64,000 nucleotides of DNA from Marinisporobacter sp. Lineage in GTDB: Bacteria > Bacillota > Clostridia > Peptostreptococcales > Thermotaleaceae. Numbering within the stretch: the first letter of the stretch is position 1; every line of letters starts with the position of its first letter. A program made the position numbers and the translations under genes. The notes below the pieces were generated by a model. The model had not been told where the DNA came from. It saw nothing but the letters and a program-made list of their open reading frames with translations, and did no database searches. Location: assembly GCA_025210525.1 (NCBI GenBank), contig JAOARP010000017.1:62001-126000 (forward strand). Direction: 5' to 3'. Of the stretch, positions 44,912-54,093 are shown one piece after another.

Positions 44912-46297
44912 ATGGAAAGATTTTTCAAATTATCTGAAAATAAAACAGATGTAAAAACAGAAATATTAGCAGGATTTACTACATTCATTACGATGGCATA
45001 TGCGCTTTTGGTTATTCCAAACATATTGAAGGCTTCTGGGATGAATGCAGCAGGACTTAAAGGAGATGCAGCTTTAGGTTTATCTATTTTGGAGGACCCT
45101 GTTATTGCGTCTGCTTTTACAGGAACTTGTATCATTGCAGCAATTGGTACCTTGGTGATGTCTTTATATGCAAACCTTCCCTTTGCTGTAGCACCAGGAA
45201 TAGGACTTACTGCATTTTTTTCATATAGTGTATGCTTAACACTAGGGTATACTTGGCAGCAAGGAATGGCTGCTGTAATGATTTCTGGAATTTTATTTAT
45301 TCTAATTACGGTTACATCTATACGAGAAAAAATAGTAAATTGTCTTCCGCAAAATATAAAGGTAGCAATTACTGCTGGAATTGGATTATTTATTGCGTTG
45401 ATTGGTTTAAAGAGTGGAGGCATTGTTATTGCCAATCCTGGAACACTAGTAAGCTTTGGAAACTTTACAGATAAAAATGTAATTCTCACAGTAATAGGAA
45501 TTGTGATTATGGCAATTCTTATGGCAAGAGGTGTAAAGGGATCTATGCTCATATCTATTTTATTGACTACTGCTATAGGGATTCCGATGGGGATTACAAA
45601 GATTGAAGGATTAAAGCTTCTTAGTATGCCTCCATCTGTAGCACCTACATTTATGGCTATGGACTTTAAAGGACTATTATCTCATGGGGGACAAGGAATC
45701 ATTGGAGCCCTTACCAGTGTATTTATGGTTGTTTTAACCTTTAGTTTAGTAGATCTATTTGATACTATTGGTACATTAGTAGGAACAGCTCAAAGAGCGA
45801 ATATGATTAGAAAAGATGGAAGCATTAGAGGGATGAAGAAGGCACTTTTAGCAGATGCTATTGCAACGACTTTTAGTTCTATGTTTGGTGGCGCGACTAC
45901 TGCTACATATGTTGAATCAACTGCAGGAATTGCAGAAGGAGGAAGAACAGGATTAACTACATTAGTTGTAGGGGTTCTTTTTATTCTTTCATTATTCTTT
46001 GGAGGGGTTGTAGGGATTGTGCCTGCACAAGCAACTGCACCAGCACTTATTATTGTAGGAGTTTTAATGCTTGAATCCATAAAAGAAGTGAATTTTACAG
46101 ATTTTACAGAAGCTGTACCAGCATTTTTTACGATTGCTATGATGCCTTTTAGTTATAGTATTGCAAATGGTATTGCTGCAGGAATTATATTCTATCCTAT
46201 TATGAAGGTGAGTGTAGGAAAATACAAAGAAGTCCATCCGATTATGTATGTACTTGCTGTATTGTTTGTTGTTAGATTCGTATTATTACCTCAATGA
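44912..46297 (+). CDS. AzgA-type NCS2 purine permease (guanine/hypoxanthine)
   Basis: 461 residues with about 12 to 14 membrane helices. The opening TEILAGFTTFITMAYALLVIPNIL, the PGIGLTAFFSYSVC helix and the DLFDTIGTLVGTAQRANM motif are those of the AzgA/PbuG family of proton-coupled purine importers. Control by a guanine riboswitch supports guanine or hypoxanthine as substrate. GAGGAGG precedes the ATG. A weak AAAACT/AGTTTT hairpin follows the stop. Confidence 0.9.
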   Translation: MERFFKLSENKTDVKTEILAGFTTFITMAYALLVIPNILKASGMNAAGLKGDAALGLSILEDPVIASAFTGTCIIAAIGTLVMSLYANLPFAVAPGIGLTAFFSYSVCLTLGYTWQQGMAAVMISGILFILITVTSIREKIVNCLPQNIKVAITAGIGLFIALIGLKSGGIVIANPGTLVSFGNFTDKNVILTVIGIVIMAILMARGVKGSMLISILLTTAIGIPMGITKIEGLKLLSMPPSVAPTFMAMDFKGLLSHGGQGIIGALTSVFMVVLTFSLVDLFDTIGTLVGTAQRANMIRKDGSIRGMKKALLADAIATTFSSMFGGATTATYVESTAGIAEGGRTGLTTLVVGVLFILSLFFGGVVGIVPAQATAPALIIVGVLMLESIKEVNFTDFTEAVPAFFTIAMMPFSYSIANGIAAGIIFYPIMKVSVGKYKEVHPIMYVLAVLFVVRFVLLPQ

Positions 46298-46402
46298 GAA
46301 AACTGATTTGTGAGTTTTTTAATATATTAAAGGTAATTATAAATAAGTACTTCGGTAGCCAATATGTTTACTCTAAAGAAGTAATATATATATAATATAT
46401 AA

Positions 46403-46430
46403 TTGACAAAACAACAAAATGTGGTACAAT
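46403..46430 (+). promoter_or_regulatory. Promoter of the truncated chemoreceptor gene
   Basis: TTGACA at 46403-46408 and TACAAT at 46425-46430 with a 16-base spacer ending in ATGTGG. The pilus operon promoter at 57981 has the same spacer length and nearly the same spacer sequence. Confidence 0.8.
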
Positions 46431-46461
46431 TACAAATATCGACAAAAACGAATATATTTTA

Positions 46462-46586
46462 TTCTGGTATGAATGATAGAAAACAAGGTTTTGTTAAGCT
46501 AGAGGTTAAGCCAGTGCAGTTGGTTGTAATATTGTAGTTAATAAATTAACTACAATACTGCAACCAAATGTGCTGGCTTTTTTTTG
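46462..46586 (+). ncRNA. Candidate riboswitch leader no. 1 with terminator, upstream of chemoreceptor
   Basis: The core runs from CTGG (46464-46467) to CCAG (46511-46514). It contains GGTATGAA, AYAGA, a small hairpin (AACA/TGTT around AGGTTT) and AGCTAG. The closing strand GCCAG is also the 5' arm of a long terminator that ends in CTGGC (46573-46577) and eight T. Core folding and terminator exclude each other, as in a ligand-activated (ON) riboswitch. The core recurs in two other leaders of this window (57684-57806 and 58080-58206). I do not recognise the class. Confidence 0.7.
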
Positions 46587-46620
46587 AAAAAATAAATTTA
46601 TATTGAAAGAGGAGAACTAT

Positions 46621-48111
46621 ATGTTGTTATCTAAATTTAAAAATTCTATTGAAAATAAAATTTTAATGAGTTTAATAGGAGTGAGTATTGCACTGGCAAT
46701 GATAATAATGACTATTTCAGGCTATATGATAAATCAAATGAAAGAAGAATCTATTAAGCAGTTAGATGTGAAGTTGAGAGAAGATCTTGACAGAATGGTA
46801 AGGTCTGAAGTTGAAATAGTAATAAGTCTGTTAGAGGGGATTTATCAGCAGGTGCAAACAGGAGAAATAACCTTAGAAGAAGGCAAAACAAAGGCAGCAA
46901 ATTTAGTTAGAGAATTAAGGTATGGAAAAAATGAAAATGGATACTTTTGGATAGATCAAGCAGATGGAACCAATGTGGTTCTTCTTGGAAATAAAGAGGT
47001 TGAAGGAAAAAATAGAATGAAAGAACAAGATGCAAAGGAGAAGTATTTTATTCAAGAGATTATTAAAAATGCTAAAAATTTTAAAGGAGGGTATACAAAT
47101 TATTGGTTTCCGAAAAAAGGGCAAACAAACCCTTCACCGAAAAGGGGGTATAGCTTATATTTTGCTCCATTCGATTGGGTAGTAGGCACAGGAATTTATG
47201 TAGATGATATAGATGATATTGTTGCAAAAGAAAATAAAATGATGGAAAATTATAAACAAAATAGTATTTATATGATGTTGTTTTTTAGTGGTATAGGTTT
47301 AATAACGATGGCAGCTTTAGCACGTTTCTTAGGTAAAAAAATAACTTATCCGATTATGCAGCTCACATGTTTAATTGACAGAACAGCAAAATTTGACTTA
47401 GTATATGATAAACAGTTTGAAGAGGTATTACAGAACACAGATGAAACAGGTGTAATGGCTAAACAGGTAGTAAATATGAGAAATGAATTGAGAGATATTA
47501 TGACAAGTATTAAAGCGGAATCACAAAGGGTATCCACAAATTCGGCAGATATTTCTAAAAATACAAATGAAGTAACGCTTTCTATAGAGGAAGTGGCAAA
47601 AGCAGTAGAACAATTAGCAAATGGCGCCATGAATCAATCTGTAGAGGCAGGAAAAGGCTTTGCAGTTGTAGCAGAAGAAGTTAGAAAGCTGGCAGAAAAA
47701 ACAGCTCAGTCAACACAGGAAATTGAAAATATTACTACACAAATTCAATGGGAAATTAAGAAAGTAAATCAAACAATGGATAAAAGTGAAGGGTCTATAG
47801 AAAAGGTAAATAAAGGAGTTATTCAAGTAGAGTATGTTTTTGATGAAAGTATAAAAGCTATGGAGCAGATTACAGAGCAATTAGGACAATTAATCAAAAA
47901 TATTTATATAGTCAATCAGGAAAAAGAAGATGTTACAAATGCGATACAAAATATTACAGCTGTTATACAAGAAGCATGGGCATCTACTGACGAAGTTTCA
48001 GCATCAATAGAAGAACAAACGGCTAGTATAATAGAAGTAGCAGAAATGGGTGAAAATTTAAAGAGAATATCTAAACAGCTTGAAGAAAGAATTGATATTT
48101 TTAAAATGTAG
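46621..48111 (+). CDS. sCache methyl-accepting chemotaxis protein with internally deleted signalling domain
   Basis: 496 residues from the ATG preceded by AGAGGAG. Helix 1 is at ~14-36. A single Cache domain (NENGYFWIDQADG, APFDWVVGTGIYVDD) lies outside, then helix 2 (~215-235) and a HAMP-like linker. In the cytoplasmic part the sequence jumps at residue ~341 from GAMNQS directly to [18 protein letters not shown]. About 105 residues present in the other chemoreceptor of this window (15347-17446), including the [12 protein letters not shown] tip, are missing in frame. The antiparallel helical hairpin cannot form normally. Confidence 0.88.
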   Translation: MLLSKFKNSIENKILMSLIGVSIALAMIIMTISGYMINQMKEESIKQLDVKLREDLDRMVRSEVEIVISLLEGIYQQVQTGEITLEEGKTKAANLVRELRYGKNENGYFWIDQADGTNVVLLGNKEVEGKNRMKEQDAKEKYFIQEIIKNAKNFKGGYTNYWFPKKGQTNPSPKRGYSLYFAPFDWVVGTGIYVDDIDDIVAKENKMMENYKQNSIYMMLFFSGIGLITMAALARFLGKKITYPIMQLTCLIDRTAKFDLVYDKQFEEVLQNTDETGVMAKQVVNMRNELRDIMTSIKAESQRVSTNSADISKNTNEVTLSIEEVAKAVEQLANGAMNQSVEAGKGFAVVAEEVRKLAEKTAQSTQEIENITTQIQWEIKKVNQTMDKSEGSIEKVNKGVIQVEYVFDESIKAMEQITEQLGQLIKNIYIVNQEKEDVTNAIQNITAVIQEAWASTDEVSASIEEQTASIIEVAEMGENLKRISKQLEERIDIFKM

Positions 48112-48166
48112 AAGTATTTTTCAGAAAAAAATACTAAATCTTAGTTATAAGAAGATGAAGATGTAT

Positions 48167-48198
48167 AAGTATCTCTTGAAAATAGAGATGCTTTTTTT
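48167..48198 (+). terminator. Terminator after the truncated chemoreceptor gene
   Basis: AAGTATCTCT pairs with AGAGATGCTT around a seven-base loop, followed by T. Confidence 0.75.
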
Positions 48199-48321
48199 GA
48201 TTTATTTCTATTGAAATTTATATATTTATACAATAAACTATAATGAAAGGGTTATTGTACCTATAATATAGACATATTTTGGTGTTCATTTATAATATAT
48301 GAAATTTCAAGGGGTGGTTCT

Positions 48322-49101
48322 ATGATAGATATACAAGGAATTATGAGTAATCTAAAGGTTTTATATGTAGAAGATGAAGAAATCACAAGAATGATTATGA
48401 AAAAAATGTTAAAGAAAAAGTGTGGAAAATTTTATATAGGAAAAGATGGACAAGAAGGAATGCAACTATATCATACACATAGACCACAGCTTATTATTAC
48501 AGACCTTAGAATGCCCAATATGAATGGAATGGAAATGATTAAGAAAATTCGTGAGATTGACCAAGAATGCGGGATTATTATTGTGACAGAAGTAGAGGAT
48601 AAGCAGTATATTTTAGATAGTGTACATATAGGAATAGACCATTATCTTATCAAGCCTATAGATGAAGCCATGTTGATGGGTGCTTCTAATAGTGTGATAA
48701 AAAAGATTGTGGGAAGAATGAAAGAAAAAGAGATTAGTGATTTAGTATACACTAATAAGCAAGAAAAACAGAAACTAGAGGATTGTATAAAATTGGAAAT
48801 TTCTCCATTTATAAAAGCAAAAACGGGAAAGGGTCCAAAAGATATTAAAGTATTTATTCAAGGAATGCAAGTAAGTATAAAAGCCTCAGGAGTACTTACT
48901 ATTTTTGAAGAAACCATGATACAAAATGAAGAAAATATTACCTTAGTAGATTACAATAGAAAAGTTTTTTATAAATCACAAATGAGCGAAATAGAAAGGC
49001 TATTAGAAGAAATTTTAAATATGAGAGTATGTCTTTTGGAAATTTACACAAATGCTAGCTTGAATATAGACGAATTACTTTTTCGGATGAATATAGAATA
49101 A
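48322..49101 (+). CDS. Response regulator fused to DUF2294 (MpsC-type) domain
   Basis: 259 residues. The receiver domain (~10-130) has acidic VEDEE, phospho-acceptor D61 in IITDLRMP and the conserved K in LIKPID. After a helical linker the C-terminal ~115 residues (KTGKGPKDIKVFIQGMQVSIKASGVLTIFEE to the end) match DUF2294, normally a stand-alone protein of about 110 residues linked in some reports to membrane potential or bicarbonate systems. The fusion of receiver and DUF2294 is not one I know. No DNA-binding domain. Own terminator follows, and GGGGTGG precedes the start. Confidence 0.75.
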   Translation: MIDIQGIMSNLKVLYVEDEEITRMIMKKMLKKKCGKFYIGKDGQEGMQLYHTHRPQLIITDLRMPNMNGMEMIKKIREIDQECGIIIVTEVEDKQYILDSVHIGIDHYLIKPIDEAMLMGASNSVIKKIVGRMKEKEISDLVYTNKQEKQKLEDCIKLEISPFIKAKTGKGPKDIKVFIQGMQVSIKASGVLTIFEETMIQNEENITLVDYNRKVFYKSQMSEIERLLEEILNMRVCLLEIYTNASLNIDELLFRMNIE

Positions 49102-49128
49102 CCAAGGATGTTACATCCTTGGTTATTT
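49097..49128. terminator. Bidirectional terminator between the receiver-DUF2294 gene and the kinase gene
   Basis: AATAACCAAGGATG pairs with CATCCTTGGTTATT around TTA, with A/T tracts on both sides. It overlaps the last codon of the receiver-DUF2294 gene. Confidence 0.85.
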
Positions 49129-49130
49129 AT

Positions 49131-50516
49131 TTAAAAATGTTTTGGAGCAATTTCTTCAAGAGGAAATGTTATAGTAAAGACGGTGCCTTCATTATAAGTA
49201 CTTTCTACCTGTATGTTTCCTTCATGGATTTTTACTAATTCATAAACAATAGATAATCCTATACCATAACCATTAATATGGTTAGTGGTATTGCATCTAT
49301 ACAAATAATCAAAAATATGATCGATTTCAGTTGCAGGAATGACGCTACCAAAGTTTTTGATTAAAATGGATAGAGTATTTTCTTGGATAAAAGAGTGAAT
49401 AAAAATGGTTGTATTTTCAAAAGAAAATTTATATGCATTTGCAAGTAAGTTGTAAATGATTTGCTTGAACTTGTTTTCATCCATGAAGACTGCGATATTT
49501 GTAGATAAATCCTTTTGAATGAATATATTTTTTTTATGAAATTGAGGAAGAAGCAATAAAATTGCTTTTTCTAAAATACTATCTATATGGAAATTAGTTC
49601 TATTTAATACAAAATTATTCTTATGTAATTGATGAATATTTTCCATATTGTGTATTAAAATAGACAGCCTTTCAAATTCATCGTAAAGATAAATAAGCTT
49701 TTCGTTGGAAGGTGTCCAGATACCATCTATAAAAGCTTCTATATGGGTTTGAATTGTTGTAATAGGTGTTTTAATTTCATGTGCAATATTTGAACATATT
49801 TTTTTTCTTAAAGACTCTTGGTTTTGCAGAGAAGTAGCTAGATAGTCAATAGAATTAGCTAATTCATCCAATTCACTAATAGAGCTTTTTATAGAAATGC
49901 TAGTACAGAGATTGCCGTTTGTAATTTTTCTAGCGGTTTCTGTTAAGTGAGCGATGGGGACAACAAATTGTTTAGCAAGGATCATACTAATAAATATACC
50001 AATAAATAATGTGAGAATAAAAGTAATAAATATAGAGCGGTAGAGGGCATACTCTAGTTTAATAGTATCCATCTCATCTGTTACAGGGGCATAATAGCTG
50101 ATGATAGCTGTATATTGTTTTTTTTTGCCATGATAAATATTACGATATTCATGATGCAGTTGGTATAAGGGAATCGGTTCAAATATCTTATCAACATCAA
50201 ATTCTTGGATTGTAATTTTATTTGGTGTTTTGTAAATCACCTTTTCATCAAGAGTTTGGATCGAAATAGAAATATTCGCTAATTTTGCATAATGTGAAAG
50301 TATAGAGCTTTTAAAATTAGGATGTTCAGGATTTCTTTTGATCGTTTTATTAATAAAGAATACTGTTTTATTAATTTTTTTAGTAGAATTTTTTAATGAG
50401 TGAATGTAATAATTATTATTAATAGTTATATTAGAAAGAATGAGGGTTACTAGGGTAGTAATGATAATAATAAGTATAAAATAAGTCATTAATTTTTTAT
50501 GAATGTTATTATTCAT
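49131..50516 (-). CDS. Sensor histidine kinase of an OmpR-type pair
   Basis: 461 residues from the ATG five bases after GGAGG. Helix 1 at ~10-30, an extracellular domain to ~155, helix 2 at ~160-180 and a HAMP linker. HisKA carries the histidine in NIAHEIKTPI, and the HATPase domain has NLLANAYKFS and GYGIGLSIVYEL. The start overlaps the end of the response regulator gene, so translation is coupled. The signal is unknown. Confidence 0.92.
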   Translation of the reverse strand: MNNNIHKKLMTYFILIIIITTLVTLILSNITINNNYYIHSLKNSTKKINKTVFFINKTIKRNPEHPNFKSSILSHYAKLANISISIQTLDEKVIYKTPNKITIQEFDVDKIFEPIPLYQLHHEYRNIYHGKKKQYTAIISYYAPVTDEMDTIKLEYALYRSIFITFILTLFIGIFISMILAKQFVVPIAHLTETARKITNGNLCTSISIKSSISELDELANSIDYLATSLQNQESLRKKICSNIAHEIKTPITTIQTHIEAFIDGIWTPSNEKLIYLYDEFERLSILIHNMENIHQLHKNNFVLNRTNFHIDSILEKAILLLLPQFHKKNIFIQKDLSTNIAVFMDENKFKQIIYNLLANAYKFSFENTTIFIHSFIQENTLSILIKNFGSVIPATEIDHIFDYLYRCNTTNHINGYGIGLSIVYELVKIHEGNIQVESTYNEGTVFTITFPLEEIAPKHF

Positions 50517-51201
50517 GAAGACCTCCAAATTTATAACCTATACCAAAAACTGTTAAAATATATTTTGGATTTTTAGGATCATTCTCGATTTTTTTTCGAA
50601 TATTTTTGATATGGGTGTCAATAATTCTTTCATATCCATTGTAATCATGACCTAATATTTTTTCTACAATCATTTTTCTAGAAAATGTAACATATGGATT
50701 AGAAATAAGAAAAAATAAAAGATCATATTCACTTGGCGTTAGATTGATGGGGGTATTATTTTTTAGAACTAAACGCCTTTTAGCATCAATTAGCAATTTT
50801 CCATGATCGAATGAAAAGGTAGAACAGGTATTATAACATCTTTTAATAAGTACATCTACTCGTTTTACAAGAACTTTAACACTAAAAGGTTTTGTTACAT
50901 ATTCATCTGCTCCTAAGGTAAACCCCTTTATTTTAGAAGATTCATCTGATTTAGCCGTTAATATGATGATAGGGATGTCTGAAGATTCTCTTATTTTTTT
51001 ACATATTGTTTCACCTGATAAATCAGGAAGCATCAAATCTAAAATAATTAAATGAGGGTTAAATACATGAAATAGATCTAAAGCAGATTGACCACATATA
51101 GCGGCAGTAACTATATATTGACTATTTTCTAAGTAAGATGTAATGACATTTGAAATACTTATCTCATCTTCTATGACTAATATTCTGAATTTTTCATACA
51201 T
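50509..51201 (-). CDS. OmpR/PhoB-family response regulator
   Basis: 230 residues when started at the ATG at 51201, which GGAGG precedes; an upstream in-frame start at 51267 would add 22 residues that lie outside the receiver domain. The receiver has D55 in LIILDLMLPD and K in YVTKPFS. The C-terminal winged helix (~130-230) shows LTPSEYDLLFFLISNP and RIIDTHIKNIRKKIE. It pairs with the kinase encoded next. Direct repeats upstream of the divergent hybrid kinase gene could be its target. Confidence 0.93.
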   Translation of the reverse strand: MYEKFRILVIEDEISISNVITSYLENSQYIVTAAICGQSALDLFHVFNPHLIILDLMLPDLSGETICKKIRESSDIPIIILTAKSDESSKIKGFTLGADEYVTKPFSVKVLVKRVDVLIKRCYNTCSTFSFDHGKLLIDAKRRLVLKNNTPINLTPSEYDLLFFLISNPYVTFSRKMIVEKILGHDYNGYERIIDTHIKNIRKKIENDPKNPKYILTVFGIGYKFGGLHE

Positions 51202-51329
51202 AATAATCACCTCCTTTGGATTAGTGAAAGTAATAATATTATACTCTATTAAGTCAATATTCGACAATATATTACATAAAATTTAAAATAATGAATATAT
51301 TTAAAAAAATGGGTAAAAGTGATAAAATC

Positions 51330-51361
51330 TTCATGAAATCTTCACAAAAATGCGCTATAAT
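51330..51361 (+). promoter_or_regulatory. Direct-repeat activator site and -10 box of the hybrid kinase gene
   Basis: TTCATG at 51330-51335 and TTCACA at 51341-51346 repeat with an 11-base period, as in sites for OmpR/PhoP-type regulators. They sit where the -35 element would be before TATAAT (51356-51361). No good -35 is seen, which fits an activator-dependent promoter. The OmpR-type regulator encoded divergently is the natural candidate. Confidence 0.45.
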
Positions 51362-51478
51362 AACTAGGGAAAAGAAACTGTTGAAAATTGTTAGTTTGTC
51401 AAATAGGATTAAAAGTTGAGAAGATAAAACTTTTTAATAGAAGACAGACTAGAATAGTTCTTTTATAAAGAGAAAAAT

Positions 51479-51512
51479 CTTTGACTTTTATCAAAAGAGA
51501 AGGTTTTTTTTT
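51479..51512 (+). terminator. Attenuator-like terminator in the leader of the hybrid kinase gene
   Basis: CTTTGACTTTT pairs with AAAAGAGAAGG and is followed by nine T, about 28 bases before the start codon. Transcripts from the upstream promoter must read through it, so expression is probably attenuated by an unknown signal. Confidence 0.55.
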
Positions 51513-51539
51513 ATACCTTTCAAAGAGGAGAGGATAGAA

Positions 51540-53978
51540 GTGAAATGTCATTTATGTTATATATTGAGTATTTTATTTACGATAATATTAAGTATTTTGT
51601 TTACAATATGTGAAAAAAAATACTGTTTATTGAAGGCAAAAAAGAAAAATAACTTATTCATTCAATTAGATCACGACAATAAACATATCCCTTTAAAAAA
51701 TGCGAGTTTATTATATAAAGAGTTATTTGAAGCTGTTTTTTATTATGATCTACAGGAAAAACAATTATATACGAATGATAATTTTTCTAAAATATTAGGA
51801 TATAGTATTGAAGAAATAAAAAAAATGAGTCTTAGCAAGGTGTTATGTGAAGATGATATTTCAAGATTTGAAAAATTTATTGATGCAAATGGAAAGGAAG
51901 GCTTGCTTGAAGGGATTTTCCATGCTCTAAGAAAAGATGGAGAAGTGATAACATTAGAAGTAACATCTTGGTTGGTTATTATAGAAAAGAAAAAATATTT
52001 ACAAGGAACTATAAGAGATATTACTGAAAAATCGAGATTACAGGAGACTGTATTAAAAACGAATGCTATGTTAGAAGCGATTATGGGAATTGTTCAGAAC
52101 ACTACTTTTTTAGTGATTGATAAAAATTATAAATATACATTAGTGACAAAATCGCATAAACAAAGAATAAAAGAATGGTTTGGAATTGAGGTGGGTTATG
52201 GAACAAGTGCAATAGAAGTATTGGAAAACGTAGGAAGAAAAAGTGGCGCGTGTAATGAAGAAGCAATTGAAGAGGCAAAACAAAATATGGATAGGGCTCT
52301 TAATGGAGAAAAAATAGATGCTGTACAAGAAGTGATATTAGAAGGATTTAAAAAGCAATATTATCATACAGAATATGGTCCTGTAAAAATGGAAGATGGA
52401 GAGATTATAGGTGCTGTTATATTTATGAGAAATGTTACAAAAGAGGAAATGATCAAGGAAAAAATGATTAAAGAAAATCATAGTAAATCTAAGTTCTTGG
52501 CCAATATGAGTCATGAAATTAGGACACCTATGAATGGGATTATTGGATTTTCTGATCTTTTACTACAATCTGATTTAAATGAAAAACAGAGAAAATATAT
52601 GAATGTGATTAATGATTCTGCAAAATCTCTTTTAAATATTATAAATGAAATATTAGATTTTTCAAAAATTGAATCAGGAAACATAGAAATTGTAAAGAAA
52701 ACATTTTGTATAAAGAAATTAATAATATCAATTATGGAAATTTTTCGACAAAAGGCTAATGAGAGAGGGATAGAATTAACCTATTCTATTGATAGTCATG
52801 TACCAGATGTTATTTATACTGATATGATGAAAGTTAGGCAAGTATTGGTAAATCTCATTGATAATGCATTAAAGTTTACAGAAGAGGGATGGATTCATGT
52901 TGATGTGAATATGAACGAAGAAGGAAATAAGCATAAGCTATATTTTTCCGTGAAAGATACAGGGATTGGGATTCCTAAAGAAGAACTTCCTCATATTTTT
53001 GATAGTTTTAAGCAGGCGAGTATAAATGAAAATTATACTAGAAATAGTGTGGGAACAGGATTAGGACTTGCTATTTCAAAACAATTAGTAGAAGCTATGG
53101 ATGGAAATATATTAGTAAAAAGCTTGTATGGGAAAGGAACAGTTTTTAAAGTACAAATTCCTGTAGATCAGGTTATTTTAAAAAAAGAAAAAACATATGA
53201 GTGCAAAAAGAAGATTTCAAGTATTTCTCAATTTTTTCAAATGAATGTTTTAGTGGCAGAAGATAATATGATCAATCAATTGCTTTTAGGAGAATTATTA
53301 AAAAAATATGGGATCAAATATACTATGGCTAATAATGGAAAAGAAGCAATAGAACTATTGGCAAAAGAAAAAATAGATTTGATTTTAATGGATGTTTCCA
53401 TGCCTATCATGAATGGTATTGAAGCTACAAAAATGATAAAAAACAACAAAAAATATAATAATATACCAGTTATTGCATTAACTGCTCATGCACTTATAGA
53501 AGAAAGAGAAAAACTTTTACAGGAAGGAATGGATGCATATATATCTAAACCTATAGAAGAAAAGGAATTATTAAGTGTGATTACTAAGTACTCAAAAAAA
53601 ATAGGGAATATGGACATTTGTCCCTTTATTAGTTTAGAAGCTAAGTTGCAAGGAGATAAAAAATTAGTAATGGATGTTTCGCAAAAATTGATTGACTTAT
53701 TTACAAAAGAAAGAAAAGTAAGATTGTATGAATTGGTGGATAAAAAGAAAGACGAAGAATTAAGAGAAGAAATTCATTATTTAAAGGGAGCTATATTAAA
53801 TTTTGAAATGGATAAACTGAATAATATTCTAAATGGTATTAATAAAGGGACAGAGAAGGAACGCTTTGAAAGCATTGAAAGACTATGGAAAGAAGTAAAA
53901 ATATTTAAAAAGAACTTATGCAGATACAAAAAAGTGGCTTTTGGAAAAGAATATAAGCAAGATAGTTATACTGTTTAA
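51540..53978 (+). CDS. Hybrid sensor histidine kinase (PAS-PAS-HisKA-HATPase-REC-HPt)
   Basis: 812 residues starting at GTG after GAGGAGAGG. One N-terminal membrane helix, two PAS domains (~58-165, ~175-305), HisKA with H325 in ANMSHEIRTPMNG, a HATPase domain, a receiver domain with D618 in LILMDVSMPIMNG and a C-terminal HPt domain with H746 in HYLKGA. All parts of a phosphorelay are in one chain with no output domain, so an external regulator is needed. Single gene, followed by a strong terminator. Confidence 0.92.
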   Translation: MKCHLCYILSILFTIILSILFTICEKKYCLLKAKKKNNLFIQLDHDNKHIPLKNASLLYKELFEAVFYYDLQEKQLYTNDNFSKILGYSIEEIKKMSLSKVLCEDDISRFEKFIDANGKEGLLEGIFHALRKDGEVITLEVTSWLVIIEKKKYLQGTIRDITEKSRLQETVLKTNAMLEAIMGIVQNTTFLVIDKNYKYTLVTKSHKQRIKEWFGIEVGYGTSAIEVLENVGRKSGACNEEAIEEAKQNMDRALNGEKIDAVQEVILEGFKKQYYHTEYGPVKMEDGEIIGAVIFMRNVTKEEMIKEKMIKENHSKSKFLANMSHEIRTPMNGIIGFSDLLLQSDLNEKQRKYMNVINDSAKSLLNIINEILDFSKIESGNIEIVKKTFCIKKLIISIMEIFRQKANERGIELTYSIDSHVPDVIYTDMMKVRQVLVNLIDNALKFTEEGWIHVDVNMNEEGNKHKLYFSVKDTGIGIPKEELPHIFDSFKQASINENYTRNSVGTGLGLAISKQLVEAMDGNILVKSLYGKGTVFKVQIPVDQVILKKEKTYECKKKISSISQFFQMNVLVAEDNMINQLLLGELLKKYGIKYTMANNGKEAIELLAKEKIDLILMDVSMPIMNGIEATKMIKNNKKYNNIPVIALTAHALIEEREKLLQEGMDAYISKPIEEKELLSVITKYSKKIGNMDICPFISLEAKLQGDKKLVMDVSQKLIDLFTKERKVRLYELVDKKKDEELREEIHYLKGAILNFEMDKLNNILNGINKGTEKERFESIERLWKEVKIFKKNLCRYKKVAFGKEYKQDSYTV

Positions 53979-54053
53979 TTAACATACAAAATGATCAAAA
54001 AGTTTTTAGTAGGATAGATGAAAGGATTTTTGTAGTAGTTAAAAATTATACAT

Positions 54054-54093
54054 AAAAATAGGACAAGGAATTGTATCCTTGTCCTATTTTTTT
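54054..54093. terminator. Bidirectional terminator between hybrid kinase and collagenase genes
   Basis: AAAATAGGACAAGGA pairs with TCCTTGTCCTATTTT around ATTGTA; A and T runs flank both sides. Confidence 0.9.

Noticed and set aside
44824-45552. 242-codon open frame on the minus strand over the purine permease gene and its riboswitch terminator
   Set aside because: It is antisense to a clear NCS2 permease and includes the riboswitch terminator; composition rich in I, P and T reflects reverse reading of membrane helices.
46462-46586. Assignment of the leader to c-di-GMP-I or c-di-GMP-II
   Set aside because: Neither the GCAAA/GACGCAAAGC core of class I nor the AAACAATGATGAAT core of class II is present. 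Gene context alone is not enough for naming the class.
47619-47670. Frameshift as the reason for the shortened chemoreceptor
   Set aside because: Both sides of the junction are in the same reading frame and both align with family residues; only an in-frame deletion explains it.
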